Below are positions 29,121 to 38,373 of a stretch of 64,000 nucleotides of DNA, in pieces. Made by a program: the position numbers and the translations under genes. This DNA comes from Litorivicinus sp. (GTDB lineage: Bacteria; Pseudomonadota; Gammaproteobacteria; Pseudomonadales; Litorivicinaceae), in the NCBI GenBank assembly GCA_028339155.1, contig JAOLBK010000008.1:1-64000 (forward strand). The letters are read 5' to 3'. Every line of letters begins with the position of its first letter. The first letter of the stretch is position 1. The notes beneath the pieces were generated by a model. That model searched no databases, had not been told where the DNA came from, and saw only the letters and a list, made by a program, of their open reading frames with translations.

Positions 29121-29471
29121 ATGTTGGTTGCGCTGACGCAGTTGTTATTTTGTCAGTTGGCTGGTGAGGTGATTGCCCGTGCATTTGACCTAGCTGTACC
29201 GGGGCCGGTGATTGGAATGGGTCTGCTCTTGGCCATCTTATTGTACCGCTCAAATGTACCCGAACAGTTGGACTCGACGGCCACGGGTATTCTTTCTCAC
29301 TTATCACTCTTGTTTGTTCCCGCCGGTGTTGGCGTGGTTGCACATCTCGGCGTTCTGGGGAATGAGTGGCAAGCAATTCTGGGTTCGCTGGTAGGTTCAA
29401 CTATTGCTACGGTCTTGGTAACTGGATGGATCTTGCAGAAAATGCATCGGAGGCATCGCGATGCAACCTGA
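29121..29471 (+). CDS. CidA/LrgA family membrane protein
   Basis: This 116-residue protein has four hydrophobic segments and the holin-like CidA/LrgA family signature LDLAVPGPVIGMGLLL (here FDLAVPGPVIGMGLLL) and SLLFVPAGVGVVAH. With LrgB-type partners it influences murein hydrolase export or pyruvate/glycolate movement in other bacteria. It overlaps the next gene by 11 bases. Confidence 0.9.
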   Translation: MLVALTQLLFCQLAGEVIARAFDLAVPGPVIGMGLLLAILLYRSNVPEQLDSTATGILSHLSLLFVPAGVGVVAHLGVLGNEWQAILGSLVGSTIATVLVTGWILQKMHRRHRDAT

Positions 29472-30186
29472 TTTTGAACAGGTATGGGTCTATCTGGCAG
29501 CGAGCCCGCTGACAGCGTTAACAGTGACTCTGATGGCTTATTTGGCTGGCGACTGGATCTATCAAAAGTCTGGAAGAATGCCTGTACTGAATCCCGTCTT
29601 AATTGCGGTATCTTTGATCACGGTTGGACTGACTTTGGCTGATATCGATTACTGGACTTATTTTGAAGGTGCTCAGTTTGTACATTTTCTTTTGGGTCCA
29701 GCGACCGTGTCTTTGGCAGTCCCAGTGGCCAAGCTTTTGAAAACGATGCGTGGTGGTTTTGGGTCACTTTTGACAGCACTGGCATGCGGGTCAGCTACGG
29801 CTGCTGGTTCGGCGGTTCTGATTGCTGATCTCATGAATGCCTCGACCCAAACGGTGCTGTCTCTTGCGCCGAAAAGTGTGACTACGCCAATTGCGATGGG
29901 AATTTCTGAGCGGATTGGTGGCTTACCTTCTCTGACCGCTGTTTGTGTAATTATGACTGGCGTTATTGGGGCAATGATTGGCCCCTATGTCCTAAACGCG
30001 GCGCGGATTACTTCGTGGGACGCTCGTGGCTTTGCGATGGGAATGGCCGCTCATGGTATTGGGACTGCGCGTGCGATTCAAATCAACAAAGATGCGGGCG
30101 CTTTTGCCTCGCTGGCAGTTGGCCTTAATGGGTTGGCGACAGCGACATTGATCCCAATTTTCTGGTGGATTTGGCAATCCTGGTAA
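29461..30186 (+). CDS. CidB/LrgB family membrane protein
   Basis: This 241-residue partner of the CidA/LrgA protein has about seven hydrophobic segments. The family landmarks are LNPVLIAV, LLGPATVSLAVP, PKSVTTPIAMGISE and GMAAHGIGTARA. An ATG start lies inside the end of the preceding gene, implying translational coupling. Homologues (for example PlgG in plants) carry glycolate or glycerate, and bacterial LrgAB is linked to pyruvate uptake. Confidence 0.92.
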   Translation: MQPDFEQVWVYLAASPLTALTVTLMAYLAGDWIYQKSGRMPVLNPVLIAVSLITVGLTLADIDYWTYFEGAQFVHFLLGPATVSLAVPVAKLLKTMRGGFGSLLTALACGSATAAGSAVLIADLMNASTQTVLSLAPKSVTTPIAMGISERIGGLPSLTAVCVIMTGVIGAMIGPYVLNAARITSWDARGFAMGMAAHGIGTARAIQINKDAGAFASLAVGLNGLATATLIPIFWWIWQSW

Positions 30187-30243
30187 GGAAGTTGGCCTCT
30201 GAGCTTAACAACTGGCTCACACGTGCTAGAATACTGCCCCTCT

Positions 30244-30336
30244 GGAGACGTGGCCGAGCGGCTGAAGGCGCTCCCCTGCTAAGGGAGTATAGGGTTTGTA
30301 GCCCTATCGAGGGTTCGAATCCCTCCGTCTCCGCCA
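30244..30336 (+). tRNA. tRNA-Ser (GCT)
   Basis: This 93-nt tRNA has the long variable arm of serine tRNAs. The acceptor GGAGACG pairs with CGTCTCC, the anticodon loop is CTGCTAA (GCU), and G73 and CCA are encoded. Confidence 0.97.
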
Positions 30337-30476
30337 TTACTCTCGGTGATTGGTCTAGTTGGCACGAGCACCCTAAATGAAAGTGATATTTGATTTTTAG
30401 ATTTATATTGCTTCGATATGGTTGTAAAAATGCGGACTAATCGCTCTGATTTAACCGTTAATATGATGAGTTTCTC

Positions 30477-31031
30477 ATGTCTTCTGTGGCCAGCTCTGCG
30501 ATAGAGCAAAAGGTTCGAGCCTGGCTTAACCATTTTGTGGTGGGCCTGAATTTATGTCCCTTCGCTCGGCCTGTAGTGTCGTCTAATAGTTTACGTATTC
30601 ATGTCTGTGAATCGGATCGGTTACAGTTGGTCGCTGAGACTTTTATGGCCGAACTACTTTTAATTCAACGATCTTTAGAGTCTGAAATTGCAACCACGCT
30701 ATTGGTCTTCCCCAATGCGCTCAATGATTTTGATGAGTACCTGAGTTTTATCGAAAATGCGGAGGAGCAAATCGAAGAGATGGGTTTGATCGGCATTATT
30801 CAGTTGGCAAGTTTTCATCCGGATTATCAGTTTGACGGTGAGCCCCCAGATTCCGTGAGCCATTTTACCAACCGCTCACCTTACCCAGTTATCCATTTTT
30901 TGCGTGAAGAAATGGTCGGAAAAGCGCTTGAAAACTTTTCCCATCCAGAAGAGATCCCAGAAAGTAATATACGAACAATGGAATCCATCGGCCGCAAGGA
31001 AATCGAGAAGCGCTGGAAAAGCCTTAAATGA
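30477..31031 (+). CDS. DUF1415 family protein
   Basis: This 184-residue soluble protein is typical of gamma- and betaproteobacteria. The family pattern is WLNHFVVGLNLCPFARPV near the start, then TTLLVFPNALNDFDEYL, IIQLASFHPDYQF and NRSPYPVIHFLREE. The Cys in NLCPFA is conserved. It overlaps the flavoprotein gene by four bases (ATGA), suggesting a functional link. The role is unknown. Confidence 0.9.
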   Translation: MSSVASSAIEQKVRAWLNHFVVGLNLCPFARPVVSSNSLRIHVCESDRLQLVAETFMAELLLIQRSLESEIATTLLVFPNALNDFDEYLSFIENAEEQIEEMGLIGIIQLASFHPDYQFDGEPPDSVSHFTNRSPYPVIHFLREEMVGKALENFSHPEEIPESNIRTMESIGRKEIEKRWKSLK

Positions 31032-32221
31032 GCGGTAAATCCTATGACGTGATTGTCTTAGGCGGCGGCGCTGCTGGATTATTCTGTGCATTTATTGCTG
31101 GCCAAAGAGGACGGTCGGTTTTGGTTTTGGAGGGTAGTAATAAAGTTGGTAAAAAGATTCTGATGTCTGGTGGAGGGCGCTGCAATTTTACTAATTTAGA
31201 CATCCAGCCAGAAAATTATCTTTCAGCGAATCCTCATTTTGTAAAGTCTGCACTCAATGGCTATACCCAGTGGCAGTTTATCGAGATGGTGGAGCGGTAC
31301 CAAATCCCGTACCACGAAAAGAGTCATGGCGAGCTATTTTGTGATGATTCAGCCAAAGATATATTAAAAATGCTGGTCGCTGAGTGTGATCTCGCCAAGG
31401 TTGCGATTAAGGCGAAATGTACGATTAATAAGATTGTTGCTGAAGAGGGCGCTTACTACGTAAAAACGTCACAGGGTGGATTTAGATCAAGGTCTCTGGT
31501 GATTGCGACGGGTGGTCTTTCAATCCCCACTATGGGCGCATCGGGATTTGGTTATGAGGTGGCTGAGCAGTTTGGTCTCGGCATCTTGCCTCGTCGAGCA
31601 GGACTTGTTCCTTTTATGTTTACCGATAAATTAAAGGAGATTTGCGAGCGTCTTTCGGGCGTGTCAGTCGATGTCGTTATGTCCGTTAATGGGATCAGCT
31701 TCCGTGAGAATTTATTATTTAGTCATCGTGGGATCAGCGGTCCAGTTGCGCTGCAGATTTCAAGTTATTGGCTGCCAGGACAAAGTGTTGATGTAAATCT
31801 TTTGCCCGATACAGACATTATTGGAATGTTGTTGGACTTTAAAGAAAAAAAAGGGAGGTCGTTGCTTCGGAATCTGCTGGCTCAGCATTTCTCTCGGGGC
31901 TTGGTTCTGGAACTACAGGAATTATTTTGGGCTAATTATATGGATTACGCCATCGCCGAAATTCCTGATGCGGCATTGGCTGATATCGCTTCGAATTTGT
32001 CATGCTGGCAAATCAAACCCTCAGGCACCGAGGGTTATCGCACCGCTGAGGTCACGTTATGTGGAGTCGACACAATTCACCTCTCGTCTAAGACTATGGA
32101 ATGTAAAACGCAGTCAGGATTATTTTTTATTGGTGAGGTCATGGATGTGACAGGCCATTTGGGTGGATATAATTTCCAGTGGGCGTGGGCTTCTGGGTAT
32201 GCTGCGGGCTCTTATGCATAA
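31028..32221 (+). CDS. NAD(P)/FAD-dependent oxidoreductase, HI0933/YhiN family
   Basis: This 397-residue flavoprotein has the dinucleotide-binding motif VIVLGGGAAGLFCAF at the N-terminus and the family motif KILMSGGGRCNFTN. A late FAD-contact segment reads GYNFQWAWASGYAAG. Members of the family are aminoacetone- or BaiN-like reductases of uncertain substrate. It is coupled to the DUF1415 gene by a four-base overlap. Confidence 0.92.
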   Translation: MSGKSYDVIVLGGGAAGLFCAFIAGQRGRSVLVLEGSNKVGKKILMSGGGRCNFTNLDIQPENYLSANPHFVKSALNGYTQWQFIEMVERYQIPYHEKSHGELFCDDSAKDILKMLVAECDLAKVAIKAKCTINKIVAEEGAYYVKTSQGGFRSRSLVIATGGLSIPTMGASGFGYEVAEQFGLGILPRRAGLVPFMFTDKLKEICERLSGVSVDVVMSVNGISFRENLLFSHRGISGPVALQISSYWLPGQSVDVNLLPDTDIIGMLLDFKEKKGRSLLRNLLAQHFSRGLVLELQELFWANYMDYAIAEIPDAALADIASNLSCWQIKPSGTEGYRTAEVTLCGVDTIHLSSKTMECKTQSGLFFIGEVMDVTGHLGGYNFQWAWASGYAAGSYA

Positions 32222-32393
32222 AGCAATTTGGGGCTCCACGAACCAAGTTTTCGATGATTTATTTCCGAGCGCTCCAAGATGTGAGATCCTTCGGTCGTCG
32301 TAAGCGCATAAATTCAGAAAAATCTTTTTTAAGATAAAGATTTATTTATACAAGATTAAATTTTCACCAGACCATTTTACAGGGAGGCTGTTG

Positions 32394-33965
32394 ATGCGAA
32401 TCGGATCCCCAAAAGAAGTAATGCCGGGAGAAGCGCGCGTTGCTATGACGCCGGATTCCGCGCTGCAGTTGCAAAAGCTGGGGCACGAATGTTTTATTGA
32501 AACTAGTGCCGGCACGGCTGCCAGATTCTCGGATCAAGACTATCGCGACGCGGGCGTAACCGTATTGGATAATGCCGCTCAGTTGTTTGAGCGGGTTGAT
32601 GTGGTTACGAAAGTCAGGCCTCCGATTGAGAGTGAATTAGATCGACTCAGCCCGGGCCAAACATTGATTGGATTTTTTGACCCGGCCGGCAACGAGGCTT
32701 TGCTTGAAAAAGCGAAGGCCCTAAAAGCCAATGTCATTGCAATGGAAATGGTTCCTCGGATTTCGCGTGCGCAAAAAATGGATGCGTTGTCCTCAATGGC
32801 AAATATTGCGGGATATCGAGCTGTTATTGAAGCGGGTAATAATTTTGGTCGTTTCTTTACAGGCCAGATTACTGCGGCTGGGAAAGTGCCTCCTGCCAAG
32901 GTCTTGGTCGTGGGTGCTGGTGTAGCTGGTTTGGCAGCAATTGGGACTGCACAATCATTGGGTGCAATAGTGCGCGCTTTTGATGTTCGTCCGGAAGTTG
33001 CTGAGCAAATTGAATCCATGGGCGCTGAATTTTTGTTTCTGGATTTTGACGATAGTCAGGATGGAGCGGCTACAGGTGGTTACGCGGCTCCATCAAGTCC
33101 TGAGTTCCGTGAAAAGCAGTTGGCATTATTCCTCGGGCAGGCGTCTGAAGTAGATATTGTGATCACGACTGCACTGATTCCAAACCGCGAAGCTCCTGAG
33201 CTCTGGACCAAGGAAATGGTTGAGAAAATGAAGCCGGGTTCTGTGATCGTTGATCTAGCGGCGGAGAAGGGTGGCAACTGCAAACTAACTGTTGCCGACG
33301 AGAAAATTGTCACTGAGAATGGTGTCACGCTTATCGGTTATACGGACTTCCCAAGCCGGATGGCAGCGCAGGCATCTACACTCTATTCCACTAATATTCG
33401 TCATATGGTTGCGGACCTGACCCCGGAGAAAGATGGGCAAATCCATCACAATATGGATGATGATGTGATTCGTTCGTCCACAGTAACGTTTAACGGAGAG
33501 ATTACCTTTCCGCCACCACCGCCAAAAATTCAGGCAATTGCGTCGAAGAAGGTAGAAAAAGTGCCTGAAAAGACGCCTGAAGAAAAAGCCGCGGATGAGA
33601 CTGAGGCCTTCGCAAAGGCCGGTCGCCAGCAGACCAAGCTATTGGTTATTGGGGCGGTATTGACGGCATTGATTGGTTCGGTTGCGCCGGCTGATTTCAT
33701 GCAACACTTTATTGTATTTGTGTTGGCGATTTTTATTGGGTTCCAGGTGATTTGGGGTGTTGCTCATTCGCTTCATACGCCATTGATGGCGATTACGAAT
33801 GCGATTTCAGGAATCATTGTGCTGGGTGCGCTGCTGCAACTGGACGCTGATGGGTCCACCGTTGTAACGGTGCTGGCAGGGATTGCGGTGTTGATTGCGA
33901 CAGTCAATATTGTCGGGGGCTTTATGGTGACACGCCGGATGCTCCAGATGTTTAAGAAGTCATAA
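32394..33965 (+). CDS. pntA: NAD(P) transhydrogenase, alpha subunit
   Basis: PntA binds NAD(H) in the proton-translocating transhydrogenase that makes NADPH at the inner membrane. The product is about 523 residues from the ATG at 32394, with GGGAGG upstream. It has the NAD-binding VGAGVAGLAAIGTAQSLGA near residue 170 and a C-terminal membrane part of about four helices from residue 415. This is the full-length E. coli arrangement, not the split form of alphaproteobacteria. The linker is rich in Lys, Pro and Glu. pntB follows after 15 bases. Confidence 0.97.
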   Translation: MRIGSPKEVMPGEARVAMTPDSALQLQKLGHECFIETSAGTAARFSDQDYRDAGVTVLDNAAQLFERVDVVTKVRPPIESELDRLSPGQTLIGFFDPAGNEALLEKAKALKANVIAMEMVPRISRAQKMDALSSMANIAGYRAVIEAGNNFGRFFTGQITAAGKVPPAKVLVVGAGVAGLAAIGTAQSLGAIVRAFDVRPEVAEQIESMGAEFLFLDFDDSQDGAATGGYAAPSSPEFREKQLALFLGQASEVDIVITTALIPNREAPELWTKEMVEKMKPGSVIVDLAAEKGGNCKLTVADEKIVTENGVTLIGYTDFPSRMAAQASTLYSTNIRHMVADLTPEKDGQIHHNMDDDVIRSSTVTFNGEITFPPPPPKIQAIASKKVEKVPEKTPEEKAADETEAFAKAGRQQTKLLVIGAVLTALIGSVAPADFMQHFIVFVLAIFIGFQVIWGVAHSLHTPLMAITNAISGIIVLGALLQLDADGSTVVTVLAGIAVLIATVNIVGGFMVTRRMLQMFKKS

Positions 33966-33980
33966 GCGGAGCGATAAGAG

Positions 33981-35354
33981 ATGACATTTGGACTTCAAAC
34001 TGCCGCTTATATTGCGGCAACGGTACTCTTTATTTTAGCGCTCGGCGGGCTCTCTAATCAGGAAAAAGCAAAACGGGCCGTGTGGTTCGGCATCATCGGG
34101 ATGGCGATTGCGGTGATCGCGACCATCGCTGGGCCGGGTGTTGAAGTCAGTCCAATGCTGATAGGTATCATCGTGACCGGTGCTCTAATTGGCGCCTTAG
34201 TTGCGAATCGCGTTGAGATGACGGGTATGCCTCAATTGGTTGCTGCGCTGCATTCGTTTGTTGGGTTGGCAGCAGTCTTTATTGGTATCAATTCAGATAT
34301 GACAGCGCATGATTTTCCTTCATCTGCTGCTCAGGTGATTCATGAAGTAGAGGTCTTTCTCGGCGTCTTTATTGGTGCCGTGACGTTTACCGGGTCAATT
34401 ATTGCCTACGGAAAATTAGCCGGCAAGATCGGTGGGAAGGCACTCATTCTACCGGGTCGCCACCTTTGGAATATTTTTCTGGTGGGTGGTTCGTTGATTT
34501 TGTTGGTGATGTATATGAACCATGCTGGTTCTTGGACATTGTATGCGATGACAATTTTGTCGCTGATTTTGGGTGCTCACTTAGTGATGGCGATTGGTGG
34601 CGCCGACATGCCTGTTGTGGTGTCAATGCTCAATTCCTACTCCGGGTGGGCGGCAGCTGCGACGGGTTTTCTATTGGGAAATGATCTTCTCATCGTTACG
34701 GGTGCTCTGGTTGGTTCTTCTGGTGCGATTTTGTCGTACATCATGTGTAAAGCCATGAATCGGCAATTTGTAGCGGTGATTTTGGGTGGCTGGGGCGATG
34801 CATCTGGTCCTGCGATGGAGATTGACGGCGAGCAAGTCGCGATTGATGTCGATGGAGTGGCATCTTCACTTGATGACGCGGACTCTGTTGTTATTGTTCC
34901 AGGTTATGGAATGGCAGTGGCTCAGGCACAACAGTCAGTAAGCGAGCTCACACGTCGGTTAAGGGCAAAGGGTAAGTTGGTGCGTTTCGCAATTCATCCC
35001 GTGGCAGGCCGTTTGCCAGGCCACATGAATGTGTTGCTTGCTGAGGCTAAGGTTCCTTACGATATCGTGCTTGAAATGGATGAGATCAACGACGATTTTG
35101 CCAATACAGATGTTGTCATCGTCATTGGTTCCAACGATATCGTGAATCCAGCGGCGCAAGAGGATCCAAATTCTCCAATTGCCGGTATGCCTGTTCTAGA
35201 GGTATGGAATGCAAGGCAAGTCTTTGTTTCTAAACGTGGACAGGGCACCGGCTATTCAGGTATCGAGAATCCTCTTTTCTTCAAAGAAAACACTCGGATG
35301 CTATATGGTGATGCAAAGACGAGTTTGGATGAGTTGTTGAAGAAAATTAACTAA
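33981..35354 (+). CDS. pntB: NAD(P) transhydrogenase, beta subunit
   Basis: This 457-residue membrane subunit has about nine helices in residues 1-260 ([39 protein letters not shown]). The NADP(H)-binding domain from about 290 contains [12 protein letters not shown] and [23 protein letters not shown] lies a few bases before the ATG. It is followed by a good terminator. Confidence 0.97.
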   Translation: MTFGLQTAAYIAATVLFILALGGLSNQEKAKRAVWFGIIGMAIAVIATIAGPGVEVSPMLIGIIVTGALIGALVANRVEMTGMPQLVAALHSFVGLAAVFIGINSDMTAHDFPSSAAQVIHEVEVFLGVFIGAVTFTGSIIAYGKLAGKIGGKALILPGRHLWNIFLVGGSLILLVMYMNHAGSWTLYAMTILSLILGAHLVMAIGGADMPVVVSMLNSYSGWAAAATGFLLGNDLLIVTGALVGSSGAILSYIMCKAMNRQFVAVILGGWGDASGPAMEIDGEQVAIDVDGVASSLDDADSVVIVPGYGMAVAQAQQSVSELTRRLRAKGKLVRFAIHPVAGRLPGHMNVLLAEAKVPYDIVLEMDEINDDFANTDVVIVIGSNDIVNPAAQEDPNSPIAGMPVLEVWNARQVFVSKRGQGTGYSGIENPLFFKENTRMLYGDAKTSLDELLKKIN

Positions 35355-35375
35355 TTAACATGCGTTAGTTCCACG

Positions 35376-35409
35376 AAGCCCTCTGAACTATAATTCGGGG
35401 GGCTTTTTT
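35376..35409 (+). terminator. Intrinsic terminator after pntB
   Basis: A 12-bp stem (AAGCCCTCTGAA with TTCGGGGGGCTT, including two G-T pairs) has a six-base loop and is followed by a run of T residues. Confidence 0.9.
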
Positions 35410-35449
35410 AATTTTGAGTTCGGCGCAACATAAAAGCTAGAGGAATACG

Positions 35450-35830
35450 ATGAGCCAAGAGCGACAGCTAAATATTTTGGGCGAGCCACTGATCCCATGT
35501 TCAATGGATCCGTTGACGGGCTATTTTCGAGATGGTTGCTGTCAAACAGATGCTTCGGATCGTGGTAGTCATGTCGTTTGTGTCGTAATGACTGCTGATT
35601 TTCTTGATTTTTCGCTGCGCCACGGTAACGATTTGATCACTCCTAGGCCAGAATTTCAGTTCCCAGGTTTGAAGCCTGGCGATTTTTGGTGCTTGTGTGG
35701 TCTTCGATGGGTTGAAGCTATTCGTCAAGGCATTGTGGCTCCGATCATTCTAGAGGCGACTCATGAGAAAATTCTTGAGCACGTTAGTTTGGAAACCCTA
35801 GTGCATAATGCTTATCGAAAAATTCACTAG
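35450..35830 (+). CDS. DUF2237 family protein
   Basis: This 126-residue soluble protein is of the DUF2237 family. It reads NILGEPLIPCSMDPLTGYFR, GCCQTD, SHVVCVVMTADFLDFS, GLKPGDFWCLCGLRWVEA and VILE-like IILEATH. Several conserved Cys residues (in PCSMDP, GCC and CLCG) might bind metal. GAGG precedes the ATG. The function is unknown. Confidence 0.9.
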   Translation: MSQERQLNILGEPLIPCSMDPLTGYFRDGCCQTDASDRGSHVVCVVMTADFLDFSLRHGNDLITPRPEFQFPGLKPGDFWCLCGLRWVEAIRQGIVAPIILEATHEKILEHVSLETLVHNAYRKIH

Positions 35831-35959
35831 TCTGTTTGTGTCCGTTGTCTTATTTCTAGAATGGATGGATGCATCAATATTTGGGTCAGAAGTAGTCACG
35901 GCGACGCCCAAAATTAGGTTAAAATATTTTAAATTTATTGGCTGAGATGGCAAAAATAA

Positions 35960-36916
35960 ATGGATTCCTTGGATACTCGACTTAAAATTTTGGAGCCAGA
36001 AAATAAGCCGCTTATTGAGTTGTTCAATGCCTTGGCTGTGGCGGCGAATGAGATTTCTGTTCGGATTTCACGCGGCGGCGATTTTGGGAGCATAATCGGC
36101 GACGAGAATGCGGACGGCGATGCCCAAAAAGCACTGGATGTTCTTGCTGACGAAAAGTTTTTGGAGGCCGCGACGGGATCTAAAGTAGTTGCTGCATATT
36201 GCAGTGAAGAACAGGATCATGCCGTTATTCTCGATGAGAGTGCGCCTCTGGTGGTTGCGATTGATCCACTCGATGGCTCTTCAAATATTGATGTGAATGT
36301 TTCGATCGGAACAATCATTTCTGTCTTACCAAACCCTGGTGGTGATTTACAGCAGGCGGTCATTCAGTCAGGGGAGCGTCAATTGGCGGCTGCCTTTTTT
36401 GTCTATGGCCCACAGACCACGTTATTTCTCACCACTGGGAAGGGTACTGATTTGTTTCGCCTTGATCCAGATGTTGGCATTTTCGTGATGATCGAAGAGG
36501 GCGTCTTGATTCCCGAAGAAACCAGTGAGTACGCTATTAACGCATCCAATGCTCGTCGATGGTTCCCGCCCATGCAACGATATATTGGTGATTTGATTCT
36601 GGGTGAGGAGGGTCCTCGTGAACGTAATTTCAATATGCGTTGGATTGGCTCATTAGTTGCGGACGCAGGACGAATTTTTAATCGCGGCGGCGTTTTTCTC
36701 TATCCAGGAGATAATCGACCGAACTATGAAACTGGTCGTCTGCGTCTTATCTATGAAGCGAATCCGGTTTCTTTCCTGATTGAGCAGGCTCATGGAGCAG
36801 CCACTGATGGTTCTAACCGCATTCTTGAAATAATGCCAAAGGCAATTCATGAACGTGTCCCATTCATTTTTGGATCAAAAGTTGAAGTAAGCTGGATCGC
36901 GAACTATGAGTTGTAG
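35960..36916 (+). CDS. fbp: Fructose-1,6-bisphosphatase, class I
   Basis: This enzyme hydrolyses fructose 1,6-bisphosphate to fructose 6-phosphate in gluconeogenesis. The metal-binding motif AIDPLDGSSNIDVNVSIGTI is intact. The substrate region is NMRWIGSLVADAGRIFNRGG, followed by YETGRLRLIYEANPVSFLIEQ split across the active site. Its 318 residues are normal for class I. The class I sequence is clearly distinct from GlpX. rpe lies 159 bases downstream, a sensible carbon-metabolism pairing. Confidence 0.95.
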   Translation: MDSLDTRLKILEPENKPLIELFNALAVAANEISVRISRGGDFGSIIGDENADGDAQKALDVLADEKFLEAATGSKVVAAYCSEEQDHAVILDESAPLVVAIDPLDGSSNIDVNVSIGTIISVLPNPGGDLQQAVIQSGERQLAAAFFVYGPQTTLFLTTGKGTDLFRLDPDVGIFVMIEEGVLIPEETSEYAINASNARRWFPPMQRYIGDLILGEEGPRERNFNMRWIGSLVADAGRIFNRGGVFLYPGDNRPNYETGRLRLIYEANPVSFLIEQAHGAATDGSNRILEIMPKAIHERVPFIFGSKVEVSWIANYEL

Positions 36917-37075
36917 AAGCGCATGGAATGAGCCCCAAGGGTTTAGTCTGAAGGCTAGGACGCTCCTTTATCCGACTCAATCGACGTTTGGTCACCCTAG
37001 ATGCCTGTCCTTTACCTGGCAGCTGCGGCAGCTTAATCTTACGTCCGATTACTCCGCATAAAAAAGGAACTCAAC

Positions 37076-37744
37076 ATGGCCGATGTAAAAATCGCCCCAT
37101 CAATACTGGCATCTGATTTTAGTCGCTTAGCTGAAGAGATTTGTGCGGTCGATGCTGCTGGCTGTGATTGGATTCATTTAGACGTAATGGATGGGCATTT
37201 TGTTCCTAACTTGACCTTTGGTCCGCCCATTATCGAGGCAGTCCGAAACACAACGTCAAAAACGTTTGATGCGCATTTGATGGTGAGTAACCCAGACCGG
37301 CTCTTGCCGATATATGCGAAAGCTGGTTGCGACATCATTACGGTGCATGCTGAAGTTTGTGATCATCTTGATCGGACCTTAGCCAGTATTCGTGAATTAG
37401 GTTGCAGGGCCGGCGTAAGCCTGAACCCACATATGTCTGAAGATTGTCTGAAATATGTGTTAGATCGTTTGGATCTGGTGCTTGTGATGAGTGTAAATCC
37501 TGGGTTTGGCGGTCAGTCTTTTCTTCCGAGTGTCGTGGAGAAAATTTCGCGTATTAAGGCAATGCTTGACGGGCGTGAGGTCGATATTGAAGTGGATGGA
37601 GGAATCACGGCCGAGACAGCACCTTTGGTGGTCGCAGCAGGAGCAACTGCGCTGGTGGCCGGGTCCGCTGTATTTAAAGGTGGAACACAAGAAGCTTATC
37701 AAGCCAATATTCAGTTGATTCGTGATTCAGTGAAGAGTCTATGA
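37076..37744 (+). CDS. rpe: Ribulose-phosphate 3-epimerase
   Basis: This cytoplasmic TIM-barrel enzyme interconverts ribulose 5-phosphate and xylulose 5-phosphate. The 222-residue product has APSILASDFSRL, the catalytic WIHLDVMDGHFVPNLTFGP, VMSVNPGFGGQSF and VDGGITAETAP. AAAAGGAA lies before the ATG. A gap of about 128 bases separates it from the convergent S24 gene. Confidence 0.97.
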   Translation: MADVKIAPSILASDFSRLAEEICAVDAAGCDWIHLDVMDGHFVPNLTFGPPIIEAVRNTTSKTFDAHLMVSNPDRLLPIYAKAGCDIITVHAEVCDHLDRTLASIRELGCRAGVSLNPHMSEDCLKYVLDRLDLVLVMSVNPGFGGQSFLPSVVEKISRIKAMLDGREVDIEVDGGITAETAPLVVAAGATALVAGSAVFKGGTQEAYQANIQLIRDSVKSL

Positions 37745-37872
37745 GTTCAAAGGGCTCAGAATGGGCTTTCAGAGAAATGGTATGGCTCGCTTTGCCTCAT
37801 GCTATGAGGTTCAGGCCACCATTTTTGGGTCGCTTGGTTTAGTGAGATTTTTTCGGCAAGATCTCTCGATGA

Positions 37873-38331
37873 TCAGACCTGGTCGCGAATAACACCACGA
37901 ACAATACCAAGAACTTCAACGTCCGCATTGTTCAAGATAATTGGTTCCATGCTGTTGTTCGCGGGAAAGAGTTTTACACCGTCTTCATCCACTTTGAGTG
38001 TTTTTAGTGTTACTTCCTTGCCATTGATGCGAACCACGACTTTTTCACCATTTTCGGCGGCTTGTGATTGCTCGATAATAACCAAGTCACCCGGCAGTAT
38101 ATTGGCATCACGCATGGAATCACCTCGCACTCTTAGCGCGTAAGTGTTCTTTTTAACCAGTCTTGCTGGAACCGCGACAGTGGCCTCTTCGGGAAACATT
38201 TCGATTGGCTGGCCGCAAGCGACCCAGCCCAATATGGGGACTGCGCAAAAGCCTTCAGAAAATGCTCTCTCAAAGGATTCAGCTTCGAGAGGCGCAGATT
38301 GTTTGGTTTGTGGCAGTAAGACCGTTACCAT
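37873..38331 (-). CDS. S24 family peptidase, LexA-C-terminal/UmuD-like, without HTH
   Basis: This 152-residue protein has only the autoproteolytic domain of the LexA/UmuD group. The predicted self-cleavage site is ACG (Cys39-Gly40, as in UmuD's Cys-Gly). The nucleophile is Ser72 in VRGDSMRDANILPGD. The general base is Lys110 in GKEVTLKTLK, 38 residues later, close to the spacing in LexA. No DNA-binding helix-turn-helix is present. No umuC gene is adjacent. GAGG precedes the ATG, and an SOS box lies 23 bases upstream. The role is probably UmuD-like or anti-repressor-like. Confidence 0.85.
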   Translation of the reverse strand: MVTVLLPQTKQSAPLEAESFERAFSEGFCAVPILGWVACGQPIEMFPEEATVAVPARLVKKNTYALRVRGDSMRDANILPGDLVIIEQSQAAENGEKVVVRINGKEVTLKTLKVDEDGVKLFPANNSMEPIILNNADVEVLGIVRGVIRDQV

Positions 38332-38353
38332 GACGAAGTCCTCAAATAATTAA

Positions 38354-38369
38354 CTGGTAATATATACAG
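38354..38369. promoter_or_regulatory. SOS (LexA) box
   Basis: The sequence CTGGTAATATATACAG is CTG, ten AT-rich bases, then CAG, and differs little from the gammaproteobacterial consensus CTGTATATATATACAG. It is centred about 30 bases upstream of the S24 gene and ends four bases before the RNase J start, so LexA bound here could affect both. Confidence 0.75.
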
Positions 38370-38373
38370 CAAC

